This document shows positions 10,705 to 21,906 of a stretch of 64,000 bases of DNA, in pieces (the first letter of the stretch is position 1; each line of letters opens with the position of its first letter). The stretch lies in the NCBI GenBank assembly GCA_021307315.1, contig JAJSPD010000002.1, positions 558,001-622,000 on the forward strand, in the 5' to 3' direction. A model generated the notes under the pieces. That model worked only from the letters and a program-made list of their open reading frames with translations. It was not told where the DNA came from and did not search any database. The position numbers and the translations under genes are program-made. The stretch is from Bisporella sp. PMI_857 (taxonomy: Eukaryota > Ascomycota > Leotiomycetes > Helotiales > Helotiaceae).

Positions 10705-12060
10705 ATGAGCTTTGTCACCAACGACAGCCTGTCCGAAGAGGTAGCTTGCCACAGCAGTAGATGCGACTCCGGAAATGCTGGAACACCTATAGAAGCAGAG
10801 GTATGCCGTGACTCCACTACCCTAAAATTTACGTTCCTTCTCGGATTTTCGGGTATTGGGACTGACACGCAATCAGACCAACGTCGGGAGTCCAGCATAC
10901 GATGAGTAAGTTACCAATAATCGATTGTTGCACATATGCCGTGCCGCCGATTTCCCGTCAACGCTCAAGCATCTTTTGTGGCCACAGACTAAATTAAACT
11001 AGCGATCTGTCGCAGTCGGTCACAGACAGTGTATATGAGTTTCCCAAGGAGAATGGTCGCTCATATCATGGATATCGAGCCGGGAGTAAGACTTCGCTAT
11101 CTTTCGTGAGATCGCAGCTTACACACTCAGCCTATTATTTCCCCAATGACCCCACGGAACGAGATCGTTATGACTTCCAGTACGAGATCCTGAAGTACAC
11201 CTTCCAGGATCGCAATTATTTTGCTCCCCTCGAGAATCCAAAGACTATTCTAGATATTGGCACTGGAACTGGACAATGGGCTATCGAAATAGCCGACGAG
11301 TTCCCGGAAGCAGAAGTGCAGGCTACCGATTTGTCTCCTATCCAACCAGATTCTGTTCCAGAAAATGTGCACTTCTTTATCGATGATGCGAGCGAACCTG
11401 ATTGGGTGCTACCCCCTCAATACTTTGATTATATCCATACCCGTATGCTACTAGGAGCTTTTGAAGATTTCAAAGACATAATTTCCAAATCTTTCCATTA
11501 TCTAAAACCTGGAGGATGGATGGAGAGTCAAGAACTGATGTCCACGCCGTATTGCGATGATGGTACTATGCCACCGAATTGGCCGTTTATGGAATGGATC
11601 AAGTACGGTGACAAAGCAGCCATGGATGCGAACCGGCCATTACGAATCGCGAACAAGCTTAAGAGATGGTATGAAGAAGTCGGCTTCGTTGATGTTCAGG
11701 AGAAGGTTTTTAAGTTGCCCATGAATCCTTGGCCCAAGGACAAACACCTGAAAGCGTTAGGGAGGATGTCCGAAGATAACTGGTTGGCGGGTCTATCGGC
11801 TTTTAGTATGGCACCTTTCTCGCGAGAGCTGGAATGGTCGAAGAATGAGATTGAGGTATGCTCAAATCAAAAACACGTAGAAGAGACTAACAACGTAGGT
11901 CTATCTTATCAATGTACGTAAGGCAATATCGGATATGAATGTGCATGCATATCATCGAGTCTATGTAGTTTGGGGAAGGAAGCCAGAAATTTCTCCTACG
12001 CCATCGTCCTCATTGACGATCAATCAGCAGAATGTTAATCAAGAAGGAATAATGGTATGA
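10705..12060 (+). CDS. LaeA-like SAM-dependent methyltransferase
   Basis: Four exons give a 370-residue model: 10705-10800, 10877-10905, 11030-11855, 11899-12060. Exon 2 is only 29 bases and its flanking junctions are chosen to keep frame, so the N-terminus is less sure than the rest. The order is an acidic, probably disordered N-terminus; YEFPKENGRSYHGYR; PNDPTERDRYDFQ; the SAM-binding motif I ILDIGTGTGQWAIEIADEFP at about residue 115; FDYIHTRMLLG; LKPGGWMESQE; and a C-terminal NPWPKDKHLKALG. This is the arrangement of the large fungal LaeA/TAM-domain methyltransferase family. Family members include the secondary-metabolism regulator LaeA, but most are of unknown substrate. This one need not be LaeA itself. 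Confidence 0.85.
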
Positions 12061-12825
12061 TGGAAAGGATGACATGACATTCAATGACATGGACAGGCGT
12101 TAAAAATGTGTTTACGAGCCATATGGCGTACGGATGGCGGCGAGACTTGAGGGATGGGGACTGTTTGGTATCCGCGTAGTGGCGTTGTTAGAATAGAAGA
12201 TACCCAATGGATATATTTCAGTCTGCCGGCAAAATGAACACAGATGAAAGGTAACGATGGGTCTAGACCATCTTATCATTATATGTTGAATATGCGACGC
12301 AAGTTCATCAATCTGGTAGTCAAGTGGCTAGTGTCACACAATAGACCGATGTCCTGCCGTACCTGAGAATTGATTCTTTGTTTTTGGTCTCCTCATTATC
12401 TACACAGAGCTAGATTGAAGCCAAATGTTAGAATGTGAGAGAAGAAAGCGTGCTGATGTCTCACACCTTCACAGGTGATAATTATGGTGCCATTACCGGA
12501 TTCGGAAAGGCTTCGTTTGACGACTATGAGGCTTTTAATCATAGGAGACATTCTCGACAACAGATACAAATACAGCGAGTGCAGAATAGGCCCATATTAC
12601 ACATGAAACATTCAGTTACGCACTTTAGTCTCATAGTAAATAGGAAGTCAAACAATGGATGAATGAAGAAAGCCAAGCCACGTAATTGTGGCTGGGAGGG
12701 TCGGCAAGGGTCGGAACATTGAACTATCATAATTGAAATGGATATTCTTCCCGGTATCTGATGGGGAAAGGTACATATATCAATACCAAGATAGGGATGC
12801 TTCTATACTGACTATATCTAGGAAT
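12061..12825. other. Intergenic / HET-gene leader
   Basis: About 760 bases without a credible gene. A possible leader intron (GTACATATAT near 12771 to a CTATATCTAG acceptor near 12820) ends just before the HET start codon. Confidence 0.35.
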
Positions 12826-14502
12826 ATGCCTGCAACGTCCTACTCTGTGCTTCGGCCAGCTGAGATACGCCTTGTAGAACTTCATTCAGAGAATGCTGGC
12901 ATCGACATTACCTGTAGCCTTATCCAGGTGAGCCTCGACAGGACACCACGCTATGAAGCAGTTTCCTATACCTGGGGCTCAAATGAAAATTCTAAATTGA
13001 TATCTTGTTCAGGCACTCCAATCACCGTAACGCAAAATTGCTATTCTATGTTGCGACGGCTTCGTCAGCCAGCTCAGCCTCGGCTTCTATGGATCGATGC
13101 TATTTGCATCGATCAACTGAACATTCCTGAGCGGAATTCTCAGGTTGCCATCATGGGAAACATATATCGACGAGCTAGCCAGGTCGTCATCGATATTGGA
13201 GAGGAGAGCAAAGATAGCGAACATGCTCTTGACTCAATCCTCACGTGCTCTCCATCGAAATTGTATCCCATGCTGGAGGGTTTGGATATTAGAGATTCTG
13301 TAAACGCGTTATACAGCCGTCCCTGGTTCAATCGAATTTGGGTTCTCCAGGAAGTGTTCATGGCCAGAAAAGCAATTGTGCTGTGCGGAAAGAGGGTACT
13401 ACCATGGAGCGAGTTTTGCCCTAAACATATTTTGATATCTTCATGGGAAGCTGGTGAAACTGAGAATTGGCATCCACGGCTGCCCTTCACGCTGCCGAAT
13501 TCTTTATTGATTGAAAGTCGAGAGACTCGAAGTTATAGTGCGGCGAAGGACTTCTTCAAACTGCTCCGTTCAATGAGGACCTGTGATGCCACGGATCCCA
13601 GGGATAAAGTCTTTGCACTACTCCCATTATTGGAGGACTCTGCTCAGACAGGCCTAGCAGCTGATTATAGCAAGGGGAAGGAGGAGGTGTTTATTGAGAC
13701 CGCAAGATGGCTTGTTGAGAATGCGGGAATATCTCTACTTTCCTGCTGCACGGGTGACTCTGAAGTTTTAAATATGCCCTCATGGGTTCCAGACTGGAGT
13801 GTCAAGACTCGGGAACCTTGGATGATTGCTTTGAGCAGCTTGTTTTACCCGCTTCGTGCAAGCAAAGACTTCCGCCCTGTCGCGGAGGTCATTGCAGGAG
13901 CTCCGAATGCCGAACTCAAAGTTCGAGGCATACTTGTCGACAGAATTCGCACCACTAGTGGTATGTTAGATATACGAACTCAGTACGAACCGCCTTCCTT
14001 CAATGATGATGGAGAAGCAGTACAGGAGTTCGTATCCGACTTTGAACTGTACAGGATGGAGCTAGGTGACGACGCAGTTGAATTACCTAGAGCGAAACCC
14101 TGGAAATTGACCACGAGGGAGAAACGCCTGCATCCACCCAGGTGGCTAATAAAATATGGTATGCCGTTTCAGAAACCTATCTTGGACAATGACTCAGCAG
14201 GGTTTGTCACACATTTCTGCGGCCCACGACAGCTTGTCACTACAGAGAAGGGATATCTCGGTGTGACATCGAGAAATGCTCAGCCTGGGGATTTGGTATG
14301 TTGTTTATTGGGAGCAGATGTCCCCTTTATATTGAGACAAGCTGAGAGTGGCACGTGCGGAGAGGTCGCCAAGCATTATACATTGGTTAGAGAGGCATAT
14401 GTGTATGGTCTGATGGAAGGAGAGGCACTCTTTGGTATCGACGCACATGGGGCCGACGGGAAAACGCCTGTGCCGCCACTTCAGGATTTTCACATCATCT
14501 AA
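12826..14502 (+). CDS. HET-domain (heterokaryon incompatibility) protein
   Basis: Intronless 558-residue protein from the first in-frame ATG at 12826; the open frame extends upstream to 12733 without an ATG. The HET domain covers about residues 20-190: YEAVSYTWGS, LLWIDAICIDQLNIPERNSQV, then GNIYRRASQVVIDIG, and PWFNRIWVLQEVFMA. TDPRDKVFALLPLL and MPSWVPDWS follow. The tail has KGYLGVTSRNAQPGD and VPFILRQAESG, the standard C-terminal block. HET proteins trigger or regulate self/non-self cell death on hyphal fusion; many have no known partner. The gene sits in an accessory stretch beside other decayed or orphan genes, as is common for this family. Confidence 0.92.
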   Translation: MPATSYSVLRPAEIRLVELHSENAGIDITCSLIQVSLDRTPRYEAVSYTWGSNENSKLISCSGTPITVTQNCYSMLRRLRQPAQPRLLWIDAICIDQLNIPERNSQVAIMGNIYRRASQVVIDIGEESKDSEHALDSILTCSPSKLYPMLEGLDIRDSVNALYSRPWFNRIWVLQEVFMARKAIVLCGKRVLPWSEFCPKHILISSWEAGETENWHPRLPFTLPNSLLIESRETRSYSAAKDFFKLLRSMRTCDATDPRDKVFALLPLLEDSAQTGLAADYSKGKEEVFIETARWLVENAGISLLSCCTGDSEVLNMPSWVPDWSVKTREPWMIALSSLFYPLRASKDFRPVAEVIAGAPNAELKVRGILVDRIRTTSGMLDIRTQYEPPSFNDDGEAVQEFVSDFELYRMELGDDAVELPRAKPWKLTTREKRLHPPRWLIKYGMPFQKPILDNDSAGFVTHFCGPRQLVTTEKGYLGVTSRNAQPGDLVCCLLGADVPFILRQAESGTCGEVAKHYTLVREAYVYGLMEGEALFGIDAHGADGKTPVPPLQDFHII

Positions 14503-14579
14503 GCATGTTACGATGGATTACATATCCAAAAACACGATTTATCAATGGAGGTTTCTATCTATTGCCTATAGACCTATAG

Positions 14580-14990
14580 CTATCTATCAGATATTGGCCT
14601 CAAACTTCCACCGTCTCTAATTTTCTCTCCAGCTGATCTAGGAGCGGAGGGTTGAGTGCTCAGAGCACCACTATCGACAAGTAACATGGCGCCATTAGCA
14701 AATGCACCTGCTGTACTCGCAAGATAGAGAACTTCTCCGCCAATACCCTTTTCGAAACAAATTAAAAACAACTTTCTTCTAGACAATAATGGGGTATATA
14801 CTCAGGTTGCCTAATCAGGTCCGACATGAATAACTGGATTGAGCTGCTTTGGCATATTTCCTGGAATAGAGAGATCAAGCTCTGACCCTCCGGTCACGAA
14901 TACTTTGAAATTCGGGTTTTGATGTCAATTCAAGTGCGTATGCACATAGTTCTTGTGTTTCTGCCATTTTATATGATCAATCGTTGAATA
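14580..14990 (-). pseudogene. Remnant of a short-chain dehydrogenase C-terminus
   Basis: The reading FEKGIGGEVLYLASTAGAFA, followed by NGAMLLVDSGALSTQPS (minus strand, about 14650-14760), matches the end of classical SDR proteins (…edvAgtvlyLaS.aGaf.nG..lvvDGG). Upstream on the same strand there are only broken pieces (MPKQLNPVIHVGPD then a stop). No Rossmann N-terminus or YxxxK is found, so only a decayed tail remains. Confidence 0.55.
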
Positions 14991-15062
14991 TTTCCAGCGT
15001 CTCTCCTAGTCGCGACCTCAAATTATAGTTACTATTATATAACTTGATTTTTTCAATAAGAA

Positions 15063-15730
15063 CTAGGCACTGCCCGAAAAAGCAGCAATGGAAATGCTAA
15101 TGGGTACAAAGATGGCATTCAAGGCGATGCTTGCCTTCGCAGAACCGCCATTCAAGACACTAGCTCCCCAAGTATCATCGGTGATCTGCCCAAGAAGAAT
15201 AAAGCCCACGCCAACGATCCAGACATGAAAGAACATATATATAATTAGAACACAAACGGGGAAGATTCCAAAAGAGTACCAGCACCAATACCATAATCTA
15301 CGCTGCTTCTCTTGAGTCTTCTTGGGTACCGCTATCGGTTTCTTCACTTGTGTATAAGCAGGTCCCTTACTCCGTTTCTCTAGTTTAGCAAGCAATAGAT
15401 CAAGTGCAAGAAATGTGAACAGAACGGCGATGGGCACCGACACCGCTATAACCTCCCTTGAAAGGCTCTCGTCTAGATACAGGAAGTTCGTGTAACTGTG
15501 GTAAAACATCCCCGGCACGATCAACAAGACGGCAATCGAAATAGCATGCATCATACAACCAGGTCCCTGGCCAGTAGGATTATGATGCTGCACACCTAGA
15601 AATAGTAGCCTGAGACGCCGACTCCAAGGTTGTAGCGGCCGAAGTGGAGGGCTTTGGTGAACTCATGGTACAGGACGTCGTAATCTGGGACTCTGATACC
15701 GTGCCAATTGGGAGTTGCGTTGCCCTGCAC
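15063..15730 (-). CDS. Hypothetical multi-pass membrane protein, 5' end unresolved
   Basis: The main open part (15063-15593) has four hydrophobic segments: AISIAVLLIVPGMFYHSY, EVIAVSVPIAVLFTFLALDL, FGIFPVCVLIIYMFFHVWIV, and a C-terminal SIALNAIFVPISISIAAF. A basic loop (KLEKRSKGPAYTQVKKP) lies between the second and third. Just upstream, about 15600-15730, another frame reads GNATPNWHGIRVPDYDVLYH and then HFGRYNLGVGVSGYYF, which looks coding and may be the preceding exon. I could not find a clean GT-AG join between the two. No family recognised. It may be an intact gene with an unusual intron or one with a broken 5' half. Confidence 0.45.
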
Positions 15731-16557
15731 TCAGAGTTAATTACCTAGAGCTTCAGGCCATAAATAAAGGTTGAGTAGATTTATATCTCGTCGCAACAGG
15801 ACACGCTCATGTACTTCCACAATGACGAGTAGAAAAAAATACTAAGACGCATGATGATGTATTGAACAACAAATAGGGTCCATTACGAAAGTACTAAAAC
15901 GGAAAGTAAAATATATAGCTCTGCTTTGGACTTGAGACTAACTTCGGCTCGGCCCCTTGCCAAGAACTTCCCTTTTCGGTGAGCGTTCGGGTCGGCTCGA
16001 CGGGCTTTGCCAAAGATGTGATCTATACGAAAGTGAAAGCGCTTGATTTAGGGACTGAAAACGAACGTGCATTCAAATTCAATGACGGGGCAGTATTAAT
16101 GGAACGCCACGAGAAATTTAATTTTTGAAGACCCGAGTCGTCGCCTCCGTTCAAAAGTCAGTAGCTCAGGCTGTCTCTTGCGATCTTTTCCAATCAGCTT
16201 CCTGTAGGTAATGTCACGAACTTCTTACACACAGCTTGCGTGTAAAATATTCTAGGTTCCTTCTTTTTTTATCTTTTTAGTTTGGAAGCTCTACTATCCT
16301 GAATTTCCTAGAATCGAACGTCTCGGACTCGAATGTTGATAGCCTAAGCTAATGGGCAGGTTGCACCTTTGAAAGTGCTGTAGGAGGGAGACAGAGAGGA
16401 TGTATTAATCCAAGAACGAGGAATTGTTTGATGCAGTCTTCATCTTAAGCACATAAGGCGAAGGACAACGATAAGCACCACTTCTTACGGCGTGAAATTC
16501 GCCATCTTCATTCTTCAACTACTTATCAAGAACCCATCTTCCTCAAAATCTCGTATT
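15731..16557. other. Intergenic
   Basis: No supported gene; AT-rich with a pyrimidine tract near 16260-16280. Confidence 0.4.
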
Positions 16558-16956
16558 TCACCAGTGCCAATTACTCGATTTTTTCCTCGCCAGTTCCATC
16601 CTTTCTCTCGTGACGAATCGGCCGTAGAAATACATCAATCCATCTACAAGATCCTGCCCCATCCACACTTCAAGATATTCTTTCAACATATTCCCGGTAA
16701 AGGGATCTTTCAGATATAGATGAACTGTGCCATGTAGGTGGCGGTGGATGGAATAGAAGTTCTTGCATGTAAGGCCTAGGCAGGCGGATTGGACTTTGTG
16801 GAGATGATCAAAGATTAGGAAGTGGAGTTCGGGAGGGAGGGTTTGCAGGAGCGAAATCTGTCTGCCTATTGTATTTTGGTTAACAATTGAGCCTTGGAAC
16901 AGAATCTCAAGGGAATATCGCACCTTGGGAAGGATTCTCGAGCTGACCTTCGGCAT
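16558..16956 (-). CDS. Small F-box-like protein
   Basis: A minus-strand frame with first ATG at 16956 gives 132 residues. The core LLQTLPPELHFLIFDHLHKV followed by QSACLGLTCKNFYSIHRHLH matches the N-terminal F-box of many short fungal F-box-like proteins (LP.El...Ifd.L......LalTCk.fy). After it comes LYLKDPFTGNMLKEYLEVWM and a basic C-terminus. The segment before the F-box (VRYSLEILFQGSIVNQNTIG) may be an intron read through (GTGCGA…AATAG), so the exact N-terminus is uncertain. F-box proteins of this sort are expected to link Skp1 to targets; no target is indicated. Confidence 0.55.
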   Translation of the reverse strand: MPKVSSRILPKVRYSLEILFQGSIVNQNTIGRQISLLQTLPPELHFLIFDHLHKVQSACLGLTCKNFYSIHRHLHGTVHLYLKDPFTGNMLKEYLEVWMGQDLVDGLMYFYGRFVTRERMELARKKSSNWHW

Positions 16957-17747
16957 CAGTATGCGTACTGTTCGTGTCCTCACGTGACATAACCGGCATA
17001 TACAAACCGTTATGATCGAAGCTATTGGAAAGGACAATTGTGCCGCTTTGGAGGAAATGGCAATGATTATTCGTGAATTTCAACTATTAAAGATCGATTC
17101 ATATCGTCTTTGGGTGTGTATAGCGTGATGTGTCAATGCTGCGTTCACGACAGAAATGCCGCAAATAGCGCAAATGCCTCAGATATCAACCATTCATCAC
17201 CACCAACCACACATACGCGATCTTGTAAATTACCAATAGAGCGAATCTTTCGTAGCCTCGAGTCCAAATATTCTATGGTAATTGGTCATAACTTGAACGA
17301 ATCATAAATTTCATCGGGACCGAAGCATGAGTTGTGCAACCATGTCGCAAAGTACAGCTATGTGTAACACCCACAGTTCAAGAAGCGTAACCGAAAGGCG
17401 CAACAATGAGGGTAATAAGATTAAGATATTTACACATCCGTAAGACCTATAAAAGCCGGGCAGATTTAATGCTTCCTTTCGTCTCGCTTATTTGCCTGAA
17501 CCCCTTTTCTATGAACAGATCTGACTACATAGTGACGGCTTGGCACGAAAAACGTGACTGATCTGAACAATCAAACGCTATGACTAAAATGCGTACGAAA
17601 GCAAACTTTTATTAGACGCAGAACGTAACAGAGAGCCCCCCCCCCCAAAAAGGCCCAGAAAGTTTTCTCTTCATTCTAAAAATGATTCTCGAGACGAGTT
17701 GCTTGCTACCAATGACAACGGCAAAGTGATCTATTGATCATCTGCAG
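16957..17747. other. Intergenic with an 11-base C tract
   Basis: No supported gene. A run of 11 C (17636-17646) lies just beyond the 3' end of the macro-domain gene. Confidence 0.45.
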
Positions 17748-18514
17748 TCACTTCGTAGGCGGCAGCGAATACACAATAATCTCTTTCGATACGGTGTCGC
17801 CCTCGTCACCGATTTCGATGCTCTCAATTACCTCTTTAGTCTTAGCCCAAGGAACAGCGAACAGTCCCGAATTGATCTGACACATCCTAATCTCGTCTAC
17901 CTTGTCGTCGGCCGTCCCTTTTTCGTTGTACTCTTTTATCGCTCTCATAAGGTCTTTCATCGCGGGTTCCGTCTGTCGAAGAATCTCTGCTGGGCTATCC
18001 TTATCCCTGCCATATCTCTTGCTGGTGAATAAGCAGCCTACGAAATGCCGAGGACCTTTTGTTTCCATTGGAGGTATCAGGAGAGCGGTGCCAATTAGAT
18101 CCTGTATTTGTCAGTTCTTAAGACGCTGACATACGGGTTAGGAGTGTTACTAACTGAAGGAGTATGATTATCACAGTGCCTCTTGTGATATATGAATGCC
18201 CTCGGATATCGCTGTTTGAAAGCTGCTGCTATGCCGGCGCTCCATGACCCCACACAGTTACACGCATGAATGATGACAGTATTTTGAGGGGCTTCAAATA
18301 TGGCCCCTACTTTCTCTGTAACAAAGAGACTGTCCCCAGAGGGAGGAGCAGGAGGATCCTCAATTTTCGTTTGGGGTTCTGCCTTGTCTTCGCCGCCTTT
18401 CGGCACGGCTGGAGATTTGGATGACGAAGACATAAAATTGTCTAGTCTTGACTGTTTGAAAGTTTTCGATATCTGAGCTGGGAGACTCTTTGCAACTCGT
18501 TTCACGCCACTCAT
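17748..18514 (-). CDS. POA1: Macro-domain ADP-ribose 1''-phosphate phosphatase (Poa1-like)
   Basis: Two exons, 18155-18514 and 17748-18101, with a 53-base intron, join to 237 residues. The macro domain starts about residue 62: VGAIFEAPQNTVIIHACNCVGSW with the ADP-ribose-contacting Asn at 86, then GIAAAFKQRYPRAF, and after the intron DLIGTALLIPP and HFVGCLFTSKRYG. Yeast Poa1 removes the phosphate from ADP-ribose 1''-phosphate, a by-product of tRNA splicing. The first 60 residues are an added low-complexity, Lys/Pro/Ser-rich extension, containing QSRLDNFM (residues 21-28), which resembles a PCNA-binding PIP box. The start at 18514 is the ATG giving this extension; the open frame runs further upstream. 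Confidence 0.85.
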
Positions 18515-19557
18515 CTTGAGTATATGCTTGAGGGAAAGGTTTGGTACATAAACTGGGAGGACAATGTTGATCGAAGGCAGAAGTAAGGCTGGTAGGGCCA
18601 AGGTATAGTGGAGAGCGCGGGGCAATCCTTTCGCGGCTTGGCAAATACATCCTTGAGCTTCATAACGGGCTAAACTCAATAGCGACTAGTCAGCATTCAA
18701 ACTTATATCTGAAGTCTCACTTTCTTAGTTTTACTATCGGCTTCAACATCACCAAGCAAAAAAGAATTATTATCCTATTGCATACTTGTACCGCAATAAG
18801 GAATATTGAAGTTATATCTTCTCACTAGTTCTTCAAAAATTAAATATGGCCGTAGGCTATCATGTCATCGTTAAGTTCAGAAATTACCCTTTTACTAATC
18901 GAAGATATAGTACTAGTATCCATGGTAAAACCGATCGGCCTGGTATGTATCTCTCTCTCGAGGCGCGAGCCTCAAAGTTTGCTTGGCATGTATTCGCCAT
19001 TCTTCCTCATTGCAAGCAAATTTTGGAGAGTAAACTTTCATCATTAGTCAATTCATACTCCCAGCTGTAAGGAGACGTATATACAAGATTACTCTTAGTA
19101 AAAAAGTATGTCTACAAAGCGTATCTGAGAATAACATACTATATTCGCCTGCTCTGGCGTCCTTATTGAGCTGGATTGTTACCAGATTTTCATCCTTGGT
19201 TTGCACAACCTAGCTAGTAGAGTGATAGCTGATCCTGGTATTGAACAGGACCAATAGCCCAGATCTTGTTACTGTTAAGCAATACAACAGTTGCAAAATG
19301 GCAATATAACTTCATTTCTTCGATAAAGGTGGCTGTAGTAATTTCTTTCACGTAGAGTAAGCGAAAATATAAATCAAGGAGTGGACATGGGATATGAAAT
19401 GAACCGATAGTCTCAAGCTAAGCCACCCAACAACCAACATCATCAGCCCATAGAAACGAAGCCTTCTCTTTCCCAATATTCTCTACACTCATCTCTTTAG
19501 CCTGCCATCTCTAGTATATTGATTTTTGGGTTTTCAACCTGCTAAATATGCCTAAAT
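18515..19557. other. Intergenic, AT-rich
   Basis: About 1 kb with no supported gene. Near its right end two ATGs occur in a short tandem duplication (AATATGCCTA repeated, 19545-19562). The first (19548) opens a short overlapping upstream frame, the second is the start of the next gene. Confidence 0.45.
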
Positions 19558-20202
19558 ATGCCTCAATATCCCGTCGCTGTTCATCCTTCCGACAATGCTT
19601 CCTTGTGGCCTTATTATGGTAGTGGTTTGCATTTTCAATGCAAGTTTATTAGATATGGCGATGGTAGACCACCATCACTTTGGTTGTTGCGGAATACCCC
19701 TGAAAGCTTAGCTTGCATGGACGCTTTGTTTAATTCCGATGATCCTCCCACCACTCGGCCGGAAGCACTCGAGCGAGCTGGAGCAACGTTTTTCCCAATA
19801 TGTATGTTAAAAGTGTTGAGATATTCGCTTGTTTTTGAAATAGACTACTGTGGACCGCTAACAAACACTGCCGAAGGGTATCAATGTGAAAATATTCGGA
19901 TCTGGGAAGTATTGACCAAAGCCACAAGCATGGCATTTAAACGTTTGGAGAGGATAGAACACCATTTCCGTTTAGCGAAAGATGAGCTAGATCAAAATGT
20001 ATATCATATGACAGAAGATAGAATTTCGGAGGAAAGAAAAACGCTTGAATGGGTACGGGGGGAGATGCAGAAGGAAAGAAACGTGAGAGATGGCAGCGTG
20101 ATGAATGGCGATATCGAAGAGAGACAGTTGGGGGAGAGCGATATAAGAGAGAGTAATGCGTCAGAGGATCAGGTAGAAGAGAGGCATGCAACACATGGAT
20201 AA
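19558..20202 (+). CDS. Hypothetical protein with charged C-terminal helix
   Basis: Intronless 214-residue frame; no family recognised. The first two thirds look globular (YYGSGLHFQCKFIRYGDG, VLRYSLVFEIDYCG). From about residue 125 there is a long charged helix likely to form a coiled coil (FKRLERIEHHFRLAKDELDQ … EERKTLEWVRGEMQKE), ending in an acidic low-complexity tail. An out-of-frame ATG ten bases upstream could act as a short upstream open frame. Confidence 0.55.
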   Translation: MPQYPVAVHPSDNASLWPYYGSGLHFQCKFIRYGDGRPPSLWLLRNTPESLACMDALFNSDDPPTTRPEALERAGATFFPICMLKVLRYSLVFEIDYCGPLTNTAEGYQCENIRIWEVLTKATSMAFKRLERIEHHFRLAKDELDQNVYHMTEDRISEERKTLEWVRGEMQKERNVRDGSVMNGDIEERQLGESDIRESNASEDQVEERHATHG

Positions 20203-20908
20203 GGGGATACATTAAAGCATAAGCGGACCTGGTGGCGAGGTTATGTGTTACCAAATATATTCTCTATTATATTCTGAGTATAGACAAACATTCAAGTCAC
20301 ATATTCCATAGAGTTACCTGGTTCCCCTAACTGGATTAAGTTGCTGAATGGGACTCCATAAGTCTTATTTTTGGCTCATTACTCCAACTTACCGGGACCT
20401 CATTAGTTGGGTTGGATTGTAAGAAATTCATGGAGACCGGACACTCACCTCTGACTCGCAAGGAGGCACTTGCAAGAAAGTTAAGCAGTTGGAAAGCGCC
20501 TCTGATGCCTTGGCCTCTTTGATGCTGTAGACAGAAATGGAGGAAAGTCATGAATCAAATCACAACGATAAAAGCTGGCAGCAGGGTAAATATTGTGGAA
20601 CTAGACACCTGTGCCATATAATATTCAGAACAACTAACGACTGCCTCCTGAACAATATGAGAACTTTTGCACTCATGAAGAGTGTAACCAGCGAGGCAAG
20701 CAGGCTGGCTATTTTGGTCTTGGACGTATAGAAATAAAAAAAACAAAAAAAAACTAAGGGTCCATCAGCCACCGCATGTGGAGAATAGAGCTCTTGCGTG
20801 TACACATTAAGCACTGAAAGAACGCCTATTCGGAAACAGCCTCGCCGCTTTCGTCCTCCCGAGTCCATGGCTCCATGAAATTTAAAACATTATCTAGTTT
20901 GTCCCACA
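20203..20908. other. Intergenic (convergent 3' ends)
   Basis: About 700 bases between converging genes; only unrelated short frames and an A-rich run near 20735-20755. Confidence 0.4.
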
Positions 20909-21906
20909 TTAATTGACTGGAGCCACATTTAGCTTGCTCTCGGTATCAGCAATAACAGCCTTTAAGCTCTTAGCTGAGTTTTCTATCAACGACCTCTCCT
21001 TATCATCTAGCTTCAACGGGATTGTCGAAAGGACTCCCCCACGTCCGAGAACCACAGGCAGACTCAAACAGCATCCCATATCCTCGTGCCACGTGCTCAG
21101 AGGCACAACTTGTCGATGATCAAAGATGATAGATTCGCAGATTGTAACAACGATCGCTGCAACTCCAAAAGATGTGAATCCTTTATGCTTGATGATTTCA
21201 TAAGCTTTATGCTCCGTGATATCAGCAATCTCCTTCTTCTTCGCGGCATCTAGCGGAAAGAGCTGATCGATGGGTACTCCGGAGCAGTTTGCTGACGACC
21301 ACGCAACCTGTCTTATCAACATCAGAATTCACCCGGGGCATATCGATTACTTACACACTGGGAATCGCCATGCTCCCCAATAACCCAAGCACTGATGGAT
21401 GTCTCGGCCACTCCCGCTAACTTCGCCAACATCCCCTTCAATCGGATAGAATCTAACAGTGTCCCCGACCCGAACACCTGATTCTGTGGTAATCCGCTCA
21501 ACTTCTGCGCAAAGAACGTCAACACATCCACCGGATTGCTGACCAAGAGCAAAATAGCATCAGGTCGGATCGGCTGCATGCCCTCAATCACGCTTCTCAA
21601 GACATGGATGTTCTTCTTTATGAGATCCAATCTTGTCTCGCCAGGATTTTGCTTCGCGCCCGCAGAGACGATGATGATATCTGCCTGGCCGGCAGCTTTG
21701 GAGTCGCCGTGCGTGACTTTGCAGTTGGAGAGATGTGCGCAGTCAGAGAGGTCGTTTACCTGAGCGAGACAGACATTGGCATTTATGTCGACGAGGATTA
21801 TTTCCGCTACGACGCGGCGGAGGATGAGTGCTTGGGCTATGGCTCCTCCAACAGAACCAGCACCGATGATGGCTACCTTGTGACTTGTAGGTAGATTGGT
21901 AGGCAT
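20909..21906 (-). CDS. L-lactate dehydrogenase
   Basis: Two exons (21355-21906 and 20909-21307; intron 47 bases) join to 316 residues, the usual LDH length. NAD binding: VAIIGAGSVGGA with D40 after the second strand. Active site: GETRLDLI with R92, SNPVDVLT, LLDSIRLK with D152 and R155, and GEHGDSQ with H179, which is the proton-relay His. Residues favour LDH over malate dehydrogenase (GETRLDLI loop with an uncharged Gln at the specificity position: AKQNPGETR). It reduces pyruvate to L-lactate in the cytosol. LDHs of this bacterial-looking type are patchy in ascomycetes, so horizontal origin is possible but not shown here. Confidence 0.92.

Noticed and set aside
11040..11106. A possible 33-base intron (GTAAGAC…TCGCAG) in the LaeA-like gene
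   Set aside because: Too short for this genome (shortest clear intron is 43), and reading through keeps the frame.
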